A stretch of DNA of 64,000 bases from Anthonomus grandis grandis (lineage: Eukaryota > Arthropoda > Insecta > Coleoptera > Curculionidae): NCBI RefSeq assembly GCF_022605725.1, contig NC_065548.1:46803131-46867130 (forward strand), read 5' to 3'. Each line of letters starts with the position of its first letter. Position 1 is the stretch's first letter. The position numbers were made by a program, and so were the translations under genes. The notes under the pieces were generated by a model that was given only the letters and a program-made list of their open reading frames with translations, had not been told where the DNA came from and did not search any database. Below are positions 23,463 through 34,381 of the stretch, piece by piece.

Positions 23463-23540
23463 TGTTAACTGTGGTTTGTTTTTCTACAGGTTTTCTTCAA
23501 CTAACAAGTGGTTTGTTTTTCTCTGTGTTAACTGTGTTTT
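23448..23540. repeat. direct repeat of a GTTTTTCTCTGTGTTAACTG unit
   Basis: A block of about 27 bp (GTTTTTCTCTGTGTTAACTG and flanks) occurs at 23450-23474 and again at 23513-23538. The first copy doubles as the right arm of the adjacent hairpin. Confidence 0.7.
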
Positions 23541-24573
23541 TGGGAAAATTAAAGATTTAAAATTCACGCATTGCTTTTTATAAATATGTTACAGGTTTAA
23601 TCTCCAACAGATATATTAATTGATTTATTAATTTTTTTTTTACCAAGATAAAGTAAATCTCAACCATAGTTTCATAAAATAATTTATTTAAAAATCATAC
23701 ATAAATATACATACTACACAGATATGATACACCGTTAAGATGGTCCCTAATGGGTCCTAACATACCCAATCTGAAAAGCAAGGAAAACCATTATTGGATG
23801 AGGAAAGTAAATAATAATATGGGATATTGTTTCATTGTTTTGTTGATTGAATAGAATTAGGAACTGCCATTGATTTTGCATTGATTTTACCTTGCAGGTC
23901 AATTTGGCCTATTTTAGATTTGAATGAATACTGAGCACATATTAACTATTTGTTTATTTTGTTCAAATCATAAGGATCAATAGTGATAAGAATGTTAATG
24001 TCAATCTGGTCTGTCAGTTTTTTTTTTGTAAATTATTGTTGCTAAACCATGGCCTCAAGTTATAGATTGCTCCATAGTTGCAAATTACTTAAACCAATGT
24101 TGGTACCAGATAGTACCCAGTAGTTAAACCCAGGATGTCAACACCTAGGTACTTGACAGATAAATGCATTCCTTAAAATTTGGAGGGAACTGACAATCCT
24201 ATTTTTAATAGATTCATTCTTTATCTGGTGCTAGAGTATGACAGAAAGTTTCGCTTAATGCGGATGTGAAAAGGTAGACCCTATCTTAGCCTAATTTTTT
24301 TGTAGTTACTAGTATGTGCTAGAATAGCTTAATTGCTGATTTTCTAAGTAGGCCTAAGAGTTTATAGGGCTCCTTGTTTTTGTTGTATTAAATAAACCCC
24401 AGAAAAGGCCACATTCCATCTTCGGTAAGTTAGCACATGTTACATGCCTAAGTCATTTTCCTATTTTTTTCATCTAATTAATTTCTTATTTGCATGCTTT
24501 TCGGTTTAACTCAAAAGAACATCAATGCATCCAACTTTTCAGAGAGCAATTTTATAAAATTTAACTTACTTAC

Positions 24574-24917
24574 CCACACAAAAATGCCATAAAATTGACA
24601 GCCATGTCGAACCTCATGTGTGGTCCCCATTTTTAGGCCTTCCTGTACCTTCTGCTTATCCTCTGCTTCTGCTTTTGCTGCATTTTTATTGTTACTGCTT
24701 CCACCTCCGGAACCTGCATTCCTTCCAATCGGCTACACCTAATACCGATTGCCTTCCACTACCTGCTAGACATTCTGGAAGCATCCTAACTGGTCGATCT
24801 GCTGCTGCCTCTTTTGACCCAAACGTATAGCTGCCAACAAAGGAGCCCCATTCAGATCAGGTGGGCCCTGCTACACATCGGAGAGACTCAGAATTTCAGG
24901 TAGCCCCTTTTTCTTTT
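24574..24917 (-). pseudogene. Gln-rich coding exon or retrocopy, four in-frame TAG codons
   Basis: This GC-richer block reads on the minus strand as one frame: KKKGLPEILSLSDV, stop, GPPDLNGAPLLAAIRLG, QKRQQQIDQLGCFQNV, stop, QVVEGNRY, stop, V, stop, PIGRNAGSGGGSSNNKNAAK, AEAEDKQKVQEGLKMG. All four interruptions are TAG, one C-to-T change from CAG, in a Gln-rich context. The 3' side ends at a strong donor, TGTGTGG/GTAAGTAAG (24574/24573). I see no clear acceptor. I do not recognise the protein. It could be a decayed exon of a host regulatory protein or part of another element. Confidence 0.45.
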
Positions 24918-26091
24918 TGGCTTGGTTTCTTCAGGTATTGATTTATCGGTTCGTCGCAATTTATAGATTATTTTTTTTGAATTAATATGTAGAAATGATC
25001 ACAGATTTTAAATTCAATTTAGCAAAATTGTTTATATAACCACCATCACTGATTTGATTTGAAATTGGGAACTGAGTATATACGTATATGCGAGGTATTA
25101 TCAGATGTACAATTGAATAAGTATTAAGTGCTAAATTTTACTTTATTTTCTTTCTCATAATTTTAAATTTCATAATTATAACTTAAGTATTAGAGCATTA
25201 CTGTCTTTGTATTTATTTTTTTTTTTTGAATTGAGGTTATAGAATTATAGATTAAATTAGTTGTCAATTATGACATTGATTTATCTTTCAATACTAAAGC
25301 TGGGTTTAACGATATAAAGCTGCGTTTTCTTTGCGTGCCCTAATAAAGGCTAAAAATCATAACCCTGGAACCCACATTTAGGCATTGTGCGAGAAACAGT
25401 GCAATAAATACTGTCCAATATAAAGGATTCTAACACTAAAGATGTTCTTAAAAGTTCTGTTGAAGTTTTGTTTTATGCTTTACAACAAATATTCTTAACT
25501 TGTTTTTGTCGCCCTGCACAAGACCTAATATAAGCCAGAATATTCACAGTAAAAAAAAACATTCAAAAGGCTTGGAGTTTTATTTGGCCTTATATCCGAG
25601 TAAAATTAAGAACTGAAAATTTTAAATTCGTCTCAACAATATAGATTTTACATAATTATTCTTCCATAACCACCTCAATAACTTAAATTTATAATTCAGT
25701 AAAGCATTTTCTTGAGAACTGTTAAAAAGAATTTATGTTTGATACTCACGACATGGCTTGTGTTTAGTTGCTAAATTACATGTGATTTTCTTTATTCTTT
25801 TTGGTTTAATTTCCTTTTTGGGTTGGGTTGGGTGATTAATAATTGTATAACCAAATTTTAAAATTAAACGTTTATAACGAAAAATGTTAAGTATTCTACA
25901 GACCGACTTATGAAGTGAATTTTAAAATTCGTATAACAAATAGTCTTAAATAGTTTCGAGGACTAAAAGCCTAACAGGCTCTTGAAGAAGAAAAAGAAAT
26001 GAAAAGGAAAGCATTTAAGCTTTATTCAAAAGGTACGTAAGTTTATTTACTTCCACATTCGGTTTATGTTTGTTTACTAATATAAAATATA
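24918..26091. other. AT-rich sequence without a supported gene
   Basis: Nothing coding stands out. There is a donor-like GTGAGTAT on the minus strand near 25748, without a convincing exon. Confidence 0.5.
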
Positions 26092-26093
26092 TA

Positions 26094-26448
26094 CAGGGTG
26101 TTCATTTGAAAACTTCCCACCACGGATTTATCGAAAACCACTGATTAAAAAAAACGCCCAAATACGTCAAAAGGTTTGTCAAGAAGGAAAACTTTCTAAC
26201 CTAAAATAACTTCACCCCCTTTCACCCTCTACCCCCCAGGGTCGTCCCTTTAAAAATTTCAAATGGCAAGGGGTATCGAGTAATAACTTGTTTAAAAGGT
26301 CTTTCGAAGTCTTTTATTTTGGCGTTTGTTTTTTTTAAATCGTTTTCGAGAAAATTAGAAAAATCTTTGTTTATGTTAATTTGTTCAGATAGAAAACAAA
26401 AACATGAAAATATCAGTTTGTATTTCAATAAGTGTTCAAAATGTTACC
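26094..26448 (+). repeat. mariner 2 left terminal inverted repeat
   Basis: About 355 bp, aligned by eye with the reverse complement of 30933-31292; the right copy has an extra 8-bp segment (ATAGATTC-like). The transposase stop codon (26444-26446) falls inside the repeat's inner edge. Confidence 0.9.
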
Positions 26449-27525
26449 CTTTTTTGGCCAAACAATGATATAGGCAATGTTCAAATTCCTGACGGACATT
26501 TTCAAAAACATGTTGTTGGATATCATGGCAGCTGTCGATGATGCGTTGACGAAGTTTATCCAAACTTTCAGGTTGGGGAGTGAACACAATAGATTTCAAA
26601 TGACCCCATAGAAAAAAGTCTAACGGCGTTATATCAGGAGATCTAGCAGGCCATTCTATAGGCCCCATTCGGCCTATCCATTTATCTGGAAACTCGTTGT
26701 CTAGCCATTGCCGAACGGGAAGAACATAGTGAGGAGGAGCGCCGTCTTGCTGAAAATATATTTTAGCCTCATCAAGTATAGGGTTTCCATCATCATCGAT
26801 TTGCTTTTCAATGGATTCAGTGATAAGCGGATTGATGGTATTTTCCAACATATCCAAATAAAAGTCTCCATTTAAATTTCCATTAATAAATAATGGCCCA
26901 ATCACTTTATTTCCTAAAATGCCTGCCCATATATTAATTTTTTGAGGGTACTGGGTATGCCCTTCTACAGATGCATGAGGATTTTCATTGCTCCAATATC
27001 TACAGTTATGCTTATTAACAAATCCATTAAGATAAAATGTGCATTCATTGCTGAAGCAGATATTCTTTACATGAATAGTATTATCATTAACCGCTTCAGT
27101 CATTTTTCACAAAACTCAACTCGCCTATCGACATCGTCTTCGGTTAACTCTTGCAATATTTTCATTTTGAATGGATGAAATTAATGAAGTTTGGTAACTG
27201 TGTGAACAGAGCCTAATGAAATACCAGTGGCAGCAACAATTTTGCGTAATGAAGTATTAAGATTTATTCCAAAATGACCCAAAACTTCAACTTAAGCGGC
27301 TTCATCCAAAATTCGCCAATGATCACGTTTTTTATTTGCAACAGATCCAGTTTCAGTAAACTTAGTAACAAGGTCCAAAACATACCTATGCGAAGTTATC
27401 TTCTCCGGATGTCTGGCGTTAAGCGTGATGGCAGTTTGCCGAGCACATTAATTTTGGGCACTATAAATTAGAATAATTTTCACTCTTTCGGCTCGTGTGT
27501 AAACTATTTTGGAAGTAAAATCTTC
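26444..27525 (-). pseudogene. mariner-type transposase 2, several stops, first catalytic Asp replaced
   Basis: The N-terminal part (27525 to about 27110) has two helix-turn-helix regions: RAERVKIILIYSAQN, RQTAITLNARHPEKITSHRY, LRKIVAATGISLGSVHTVTK and ILQELTEDDVDRRVEFCE, with in-frame stops. An intact stretch of 219 codons (27103 to 26444) holds the catalytic domain: ICFSNECTFYLNG (Asn where relatives have Asp), FQQDGAPPHY (second Asp) and RSPDITPLDFFLWG (third Asp). By my count 41 residues separate the last two Asp. The C-terminus is complete. It is related to remnants at 4.5 kb and 36 kb. Confidence 0.88.
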
Positions 27526-27968
27526 AATTCAACAAATAAATTTTCACTATTCCAAGACTCATTCATTCGATCATTGGTAGTCGTACGAGACGGTTGTGTC
27601 TTAGCTCGTTGGCTCTGATGGTTGATAAGTTTTGTTTTGAGTTTGATTTGTTTTGATTTGTCTTTCTGTTTTTGACCTTACCAGATGCGACGCGAAGTTT
27701 TGCTGTACGTGTGCTTTCGCTATAAATAGTTTTGATTTGCTTCCTATGTAAATATTAGTTTTGATTTCTGATTAAATTAGTACCTGTTAACCTTAACTTG
27801 ACCTTAAAATCACAATTTATTATATTAACTCTACAACATCAAGTTTTCGCAGTGCGTGTGATTTGATAATAAACAGTTCCGGTCTCCTGCTTTACATATA
27901 GTTCTCGTTCACGGAACATTATTTTTTATTTAAATATTTGAACACTTTTTGAAATCAATCTTAAGAAA

Positions 27969-29525
27969 TTGATTTCAAGTCAAAAGACCATCTTGGAGAA
28001 AGAAAAATATAAGCTGCGCTGTAGCGGGGAATGTCGCCGAAATTTTTGCATGTCCTGTACTGGTTTGGATAAGGCCACAACAAAGGTACTGTATAATCAA
28101 AAGTACCATAATATTAGATTCTTCTGCAATGTTTGTGACTCTCCTACTTTAAAATACCTTCACGACAAGGTTTCACAGTTACAAAAAGCGCAGATTTATT
28201 GAGATATTGTTGATGCTTTGGGTTCATGTCTCAAAAAGAATACGGATCTCTACCCTGTCATTACAGAACTATATGACATTTTGAGTCAGAATGATCCCAA
28301 ATGGAAGGTTTTGTTCGAGAAAATGGATGACATTCACAACTTGCTTGCCAGTAGTAGATCTGAAAATGGTCAAGAGTCAATGTTTCACTCAATCAGGGAT
28401 ATGAAACAAGAACTCTTTAACCTCTCTACTTCTTTTGGGAAATCACGACGAATCCGTCAAGATCCAGATTCATGATTCCCCCAAACAAGAACTTGCCAGG
28501 GAAAGGAAGATTTATGGAAGAGTATTAATCAAATGGCCCTTAAAATGGAAAAGTTGACAGTTAAGGAAAAAGAAATCCCTAAATACATTCCACCAATAGC
28601 AAAAAGATCCATTTCCATTTCTATACAGACCGATCAGGAATCAGAAGTTTCGCCCCCTATAAAAAGAATAACAGTTTCACCTCAGAAAACCATAACTAGG
28701 GAAGAATGGCATTACTTAATCGTCTCCAATATTTTTCCTGACTATACAGTAAGCCGGCTCGCTCACTACGTTAAAGATAAGCTCCAGACTAATGCTTTTA
28801 TTCGATGTTTTCCCTTCACGCAAAATGAAGACAGTGTGAACTCCAGCTTTGAAGTAGGTGTTTAAAACAAGGATCTGTTTAGCCAGCTAAAAGAGACGAA
28901 CGTATGGCCGGCTGGTGCTGTAGTGGATGAACGGAGGATGGGTCCATTACCACCGTTAAATTCTCCACCGGCAGCTAATAAAACCTTAACTCCCAAACCT
29001 GTCTCAAATCAGCTCAATATGCTTCAAATTGGTTCAGATAAAGATGCGATAACTGCATCTAAGTCATTTGGGCAAGAAAATGTCAGCTTCAAACTTGTGG
29101 AGAAGGCCAATGATGATGACGGACTGCATAATATAGACTCGATGACTCCTCCAGTAGTACGACTATCCCAAAAATCTGATGCGGAAAAAAGACGGTACCT
29201 GTTGGCTGGACTGAGAGACCCCACCATCTTAAAAACCTTTAGGCTTTACTTGGCATACCTTTATGACCAGCCTTCCAACGCCTGTCTCGAAGGCCACACC
29301 AAGACCAGTGTCAAGCTAATGCTAGCTTCGGAGGGCCTACCTACTAACATAGACTCCCTCCGACGCTTGTATATCCGTTTCCACGACGTCTATGGAATTG
29401 GTGCAGCTGAAGTGGAAGAAGACCTCTCCGCTTTTGGATCCTTCTTTTCTTCAGAAAAAATTTTAAGGCTTCAAAAAATACGAGAAAGTCAATCAAATTA
29501 TTTTTTCCAGTGGTTCCTCATCTAG
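27969..29525 (+). pseudogene. LINE D ORF1 (partial PHD finger, coiled coil), three nonsense codons
   Basis: A single frame of about 518 codons runs from 27969 to 29525 with stops only at 28200, 28473 and 28863. The N-terminus has Cys clusters (CSGECRRNFCMSCTG, FFCNVCD) matching the second half of a PHD finger. Residues about 60-180 are helical and charged. A proline-rich linker (PLPPLNSPPAANKTLTPKP) leads to a C-terminal region (DSLRRLYIRFHDVYG) I do not recognise. The endonuclease frame follows directly after the stop at 29523, in the same frame. Confidence 0.65.
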
Positions 29526-30381
29526 GAACAAAAATGTTTAAATAACTTGACGCGACCAGAGGATCAAGCACCCTCTGATAAATCGGTAGATAGCAAGCTT
29601 AGTGTATTTCTTCTTAACATTCAGTCCTTAAGACACAAAACTAATGAATTATTTCTTTTATTAGAAGAGCTAAATTTTCCAGAAATAGTTGCTATAACCG
29701 AACACTGGCTAAACATTGATGAACCTGTTTTTGTTCAAAATTACGCTACAATAGCAAGATTTAATAGAACTAATTTATCTCATGGGGGCACTATAATTAC
29801 GTCTATAAACAACGATTTTTCACTGGTAACTAAGTTTGATAACTTTTTATCAGAAAAAGTATTTGAATTTTCCATAGTTTACCATAATACATACGACCTC
29901 TATATTATTTGTGTAAAAAATTAAATTTTGTATAAAAAATTAAGTTCAGCATGTTTTGCCTTAAGATCAGTTTCCAGGGAATTAAGTTTTCAAACATCAA
30001 CAGTTCGGTATCTGCTTGGACTTAATAGCAGAGCTCACTGTCAAGAAATCTTTAAAAAATATAAGATACTTACTCTTTCCTCTTTATTCATATTGGAATC
30101 TATTTGCTTAGTACGCAAACATAAGTCAGAAAGCCAAGTAGGCCGTCTCACAATTATTTACTTCGCAACGCAGTGCATGATCTTTATCTGCAAACCCCTC
30201 GGTCCGAGTTAGTAAAAAGCTCTATTCTATACAGAGCCAAAAAGATGCATAATCATTTGTCTTTGGAAATTAAATCAATTACTTCTTTTCCTCGATTTCA
30301 TAATGCTTTGAAGGCGTACTTTCTGGAAAAAGCCTTCTACGCAGTGGAGGATTTTTACACACTGGCTCTTTTTATATCTTA
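29526..30381 (+). pseudogene. LINE D ORF2 remnant: endonuclease start fused by deletion to RT C-terminus
   Basis: Frame 29526-29924 has an endonuclease beginning: LSVFLLNIQSLRHKTNEL, VAITEHWLN, HGGTIITS. It then breaks off. From 29928 the translation is KLSSACFALRSVSREL, RYLLGLNSRAHCQEIFKKYK, LSSLFILESICLVRKH and later ILYRAKKMHNHLSLEIK, the C-terminal connection region of such LINEs. RT motifs A and C are absent, so several hundred codons were deleted. Two frame changes occur (29925 and about 30205). Confidence 0.75.
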
Positions 30382-30669
30382 AAATTGAGAATATATTAGT
30401 TTTTTTTTTAGTAAATAAATTGCACTTTCATTCTGTATTTAATTAATTTACTGTTATTGACTATTGTGTTTATTTTTATTGACATTTTATACATCATGAT
30501 GTATATTGACCAGGTACATTGTTTTTGTACAGTTTTGCATGTATTTATTTTGTTTGTATATTTATTTTTTATTTTTTTATTTTGTGTGTTTTCTTTTGTT
30601 TTGTTCTTATATGTTTTTTTTTATTAGCTTTGTCTACAAAATTTTGTAATTTTTTGATAATAAAGCATG

Positions 30670-30689
30670 TGATTGATTGATTGATTGAC
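30670..30689 (+). repeat. LINE D 3' tail, TTGA/GATT repeat
   Basis: About five GATT units after AATAAAGCATGT, the terminal microsatellite of this LINE. Confidence 0.75.
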
Positions 30690-30932
30690 TGTCACAAATG
30701 TAACTGACGGCAAAATAAATTCTTTATTTTCCTTAGCAACTATAAATAACTAAGCAGTAATAACAATAAATACAGTTCGCCTAGGATATCTGTGTTGACG
30801 AAAAGAATGCGGAAAAAAATGCAAGTTGTTATTTAGTTTTTTCCACGTCTAATCTTCGAAATTGCTGTTTATGTTGGTAGTTTCCGTTTTAAATTATAAA
30901 CGAATTGTAGATTTAGCAAACCCTAACGGGCA

Positions 30933-31292
30933 ACATTTTGAACACTTATTGAAATAAAAACTGATATTTTCATGTTTTTGTTTTCTATCTGAACAAATTA
31001 AGATAAACAAAGATTTTTCTAATTTTCTCGAAAACGAATCTATCGATTTAAAAAAATCAAACGTCAAAATAAAAGACTTCGAAAGACCTTTTAAACAAGC
31101 TATTACTCGATACCCCTTGCCATTTAAAATTTTCAAGGGGATGACCCTGGAGGGCAGAGGGTGAAAGGGGGTGAAGTAATTTTAGGTTAGAAAGTTGTCC
31201 CCCTTGACAAACCTTTTGACGTATTTCGGCGTTTTTGTTTTTTTGTGGTTTTTGATAAATCCGTGGTGGGAAGTTTTCAAATGAACACCCTG
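30933..31292 (-). repeat. mariner 2 right terminal inverted repeat
   Basis: Inverted copy of 26094-26448, flanked by TA at 31293-31294. Confidence 0.9.
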
Positions 31293-31294
31293 TA

Positions 31295-33039
31295 GAAGCA
31301 GACACAGTTATATCCGATATTTGTATGGCAAGTTATATCTGTCAATTGCAAATGCGCAGTGTATGCCAGGTGGATTAGAGTACAAATTTTTATAATCTGC
31401 CAATCATGCAAATATGCCGAGTGACTCAGGAATCAATTTGGTCCCTTCTCTGCACCAAGGAACATTAATGGGGCGTATATCATTCTTTACGCAGATATGA
31501 GTGGGACGTACCACTGATACCCTTTTAAAAGTTGGATAGTTGTATAAATAAATAATTAAGTTATAACAGACATTCAACAAAAACTACGGGAAAGTTATTA
31601 CAAGAACTCACATACATTTGTAGGAGTTTCATGCCAACAACATTTTCGTCAATAAAAAAAGGCATGTGTAATGTCAGGTAAGCCATGTGACACATAGGTA
31701 CACTAATTTTAGGTATTTTTAAATCAGTTGTGGTTGTAGAAGTATTAATGAGATCCAAAAGGAATTAGACTAAGAAAACAAACTTAAAGAGGTGTAAGAA
31801 ATTTAAATTATTGGCTGACATTGTCGGAAATACCAGATTGTGTTAGATTTCAAAAACAAATTTATAGGAAATTTTACTGAAAATTACCCAAAGAAAAGGT
31901 AACTGTATATATATCTCTTCTTTAATTTTAAAGAATATTTTTAAGTCTGGAGAATTTCTAAAAGTAAAGAGATCCGTTACTTCCTCACTCTGAAATTGTC
32001 ATTCACTATGAACTTACGAAACCTAAGATTAACAACTTTATTCTTTCAATTGGTTTATAAGCATCCCACTCAAAAGAAGAGAAAAAGCAAAACCTCGTAT
32101 TAGTCCAGTGTTACCTCGTTACCTCGCTTTACTTTGTTTTCTTCGCTGTTACCTTGTTACCTCGCCAGTGTTACTACCAAAAAAACAATCTCTGTTAGAA
32201 AGTCAAGCATTATTCCCATATTCCTAGTTTTTCAATTAGGTGTTCTTTAGTCATTCTAAAAAATGGTTTATGCCCATAGAAAGTGGCACCTGCTTCATCT
32301 TTGCTAAGCTGGTTTTCCAGGCCTTCATATTCTGCTACTCACATTAGGGTCAAACTGTTACTATCTTTTCTACTACCAGCCTACAATTCCTTAGTAGCTG
32401 AGAGTTAACTGTATAGAATACAAGCATTTTAAGGACAGCTTAGCTATTTGAGAAGATATAAATCCGTGCATCTTGGAAATATTTCTTGGCACATTCCGAG
32501 ATAGATACCGATGTACTTCTTTTTGAAGATGGTGAGAGTGTGTCCTTGGAATGCCAATAAAATATCTAGGTCTGTAGGATTCGATTTTCTCTGTCACCCT
32601 TGATGCAGCTGTATACCAAAAGAAGAGCCATGTTTTTAAAGTTTTCAATTTTTGTCTCCTTTTGTGCTTTGTGCTCTTTAATTAACAAGTTAAAGGAACA
32701 ATCAAAATGAAATTCTACTTCAATATTTGTCAGTTTTATCGCCTTTATCTGAATATTGTTTAGAATCTCATCAGCGACATACGAAACTGTGCAGCCATAA
32801 GGAGTTATTTATAAATTAATGCGAACTATCCCACGTAGAAAGTCGGATGCTGTTATTAATGCCATGGTATCCAATGGATCTTTTTAAGTCATTATGGGCT
32901 ACAAGACCAATACAAAAAGGAAATTGAATATTGGTTTTCCACAACACTCTTTAGTCTTTACATAGCGGATATGCACGGAAATACATCAATGAAGTTCTGA
33001 GCGCTCGCCACAAGCCATAGAGATTTTGAGATAACTGAG
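31295..33039. other. 1.7 kb with only weak coding hints
   Basis: A minus-strand frame at 31758-31561 reads PKISVPMCHMAYLTLHMPFF, then IDENVVGMKLLQMYVSS, which looks protein-like; a TTTGTTTTCTTAG acceptor lies just upstream but in a frame with an early stop. Another minus frame at 32648-32391 is unassigned. A small repeat of CCAGTGTTACCTCGTTACC type lies at 32105-32174. Confidence 0.4.
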
Positions 33040-33042
33040 TAA

Positions 33043-33560
33043 ATTCTAACAAATGACTTGGCTATCCTTGGGAGATATTTTCACGAGTCGAAATCGCAGC
33101 CTAGTGCCGCAAAGATGGAAGTAACATCATGCTTCCACCAAACAATAGGATGGCCAACTACCAACCTAAAATCAACTTTAAAGGCAGAATTAGTCAAAAT
33201 ATATGAGTATCATACTCAAAAGAACGCTAAGCTTCAAAGAACACTTTATGAAAACAGATGCAAAACTCAGAATCCGAAATAATATCCTGCAAAAGCTATG
33301 CGGCACGACTTAGGGTTCCACCGCGATCGTACCCCCTATCGACAGCACTGGGTTAATAACTAAACTCTCTAAAAACGGCAGAGACTCTTATTGAAGGCAA
33401 CTTCAACATGATTCAGAGGTGGAAAGAAGACTAAGAGGGGAAAGCCACATCTGCCAACCGAGATATGCCATGTGTTATAAGCAAGCCAATAGGTTCTGAT
33501 TAACCAAGATGAATTTGGACAACACTTAATAGAATAACAACGAATTATAGATCCTCCTAC
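33043..33560 (+). pseudogene. LINE reverse transcriptase remnant
   Basis: The plus strand reads NDLAILGRYFHESKS, positioned like the RT catalytic box but with the first of the two Asp changed, then EYHTQKNAKLQRTLYENRCK, and after a stop RNNILQKLCGTT and GSTAIVPPIDSTGLITKLSK. This resembles the palm-thumb part of a LINE whose relatives read (Y)ADDLAI and RNNILxKLTGTTWG. Only a short, decayed piece survives; family unassigned. Confidence 0.5.
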
Positions 33561-34088
33561 TACCTTTTCATGTAAGGAAACATACCTTTTCCAAATTGTG
33601 ACTGCAGCGCTAAAAGATTATTAAACACCGGTAGAGGACTATCCAATTAATTCCTACTATGGGAACCCAAACGATTTCCTGATGCAATAAAAGAGTCAAT
33701 TAAATATATTCGTAACCCTAGACTTTGCTTGTAAAATTTTACTATTTTCTTCTATACTTTTCTATGATATAGACATATGAAAAATAAATTAAACTTACTA
33801 GTATAAGAACTTCTGGATTCATTCAGATTGAACAATTTTAATTTTTCGGTTGGTTTACAATCGCATGAAACTTCAAGTTATTCCCATGTTTTAAATTTAA
33901 CATAAATGTTTTAGTACAGTATAAGAAATAACTAGATTTAAAAATTATTTTATTAAAAATTATAATTATTAAGCTTATTTTTTACTTTTTTTCTACTGCG
34001 TGTAGATTTTTAAATTCTTGCACACTAAAGACTTATTATTAAGATTACAAATGAAAATAAAAATATATTTGTTGTATTTAATACTTAC
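33561..34088. other. AT-rich intron-like sequence
   Basis: No gene called. A minus-strand frame near 33865-33800 (SCDCKPTEKLKLFNLNESRS) ends at ACTA/GTAAGT and could be another exon, but its phase does not fit the exon at 34089 directly. Confidence 0.35.
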
Positions 34089-34381
34089 CACTAACATGCA
34101 GACAGCACTTACTGCTACGCTTGTTCCAGATAAACCAAAAAGGAGTGACGTAATGCCTATTTTAAAGAATTTCCTTAATTGTTTATGAGCCCTAAAAAAG
34201 TTACATAGATAAGAAGGTTACTTTTTATTCACCATTAATTTTTTTATAGATAAGTCTTTATACAGAGTAAAGTTTAAATCAATAATGATAACCTTTGTTT
34301 AACCTCACTTCTTAAATAGCAGCTCTTGTATCGTATTTTTCCAAATATAATAGTATTTTTTTAAAGATTCTGACAGCGTTC
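34089..34381 (-). CDS. two phase-matched exons of a host membrane-protein gene (partial)
   Basis: The exon at 34381-34309 (73 nt) encodes LSESLKKYYYIWKN and TIQELLFK, ending AA/GTGAGG. After a 117-bp intron with a TTTTTTAG/G acceptor, the exon at 34191-34089 (103 nt) encodes AHKQLRKFFKIGITSLLFGL, then SGTSVAVSAVCMLV, ending GTG/GTAAGTATT. The AA+G split codon joins both in frame, and both are stop-free. The second exon has a hydrophobic segment suited to a membrane helix after a basic stretch. The pattern recalls insect odorant-receptor internal exons, but I cannot confirm the family. The first exon's own acceptor (CTACAG/G) is weak. Neighbouring exons were not identified. Confidence 0.5.

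Larger units (their letters stand above)
22501..24573. other. 2 kb with no supported gene
   Basis: Two overlapping open frames at 22.5-22.75 kb on opposite strands show no motif I recognise. The rest is AT-rich. Small structures at 23.4-23.5 kb are listed separately. Confidence 0.5.
27600..30690 (+). mobile_element. LINE D, internally deleted, nested in mariner 2
   Basis: An ORF1 with a PHD-type finger, an endonuclease N-terminus and an RT C-terminal region are present in order, but the RT core is gone. The 3' end has AATAAA at 30658-30663 and a TTGA/GATT repeat tail (30670-30689). The 5' boundary is approximate, since the transition from mariner sequence to LINE leader near 27.55-27.65 kb has no clear landmark. 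No target duplication was recognised. Confidence 0.7.
26094..31292 (-). mobile_element. mariner-like element 2 with about 355-bp inverted repeats, holding a nested LINE
   Basis: The two ends, CAGGGTGTTCATTTGAAAAC at 26094 and its reverse complement ending at 31292, continue as near-identical inverted repeats for about 355 bp. TA dinucleotides flank both sides (26092-26093, 31293-31294), the mariner target duplication. The minus-strand transposase lies against the left repeat. LINE D (about 27.6-30.69 kb) sits in the interior. Without it the element would be roughly 2.1 kb. Confidence 0.9.

Noticed and set aside
24618..24830. Plus-strand frame rich in Leu and Pro
   Set aside because: It is the antisense shadow of the Gln-rich minus-strand exon at 24574-24917.
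24574..24917. Recoding of TAG as glutamine
   Set aside because: Nothing else in the window shows TAG recoding; other genes use TAG, TGA and TAA as stops or decay marks. Ordinary pseudogene decay is simpler.
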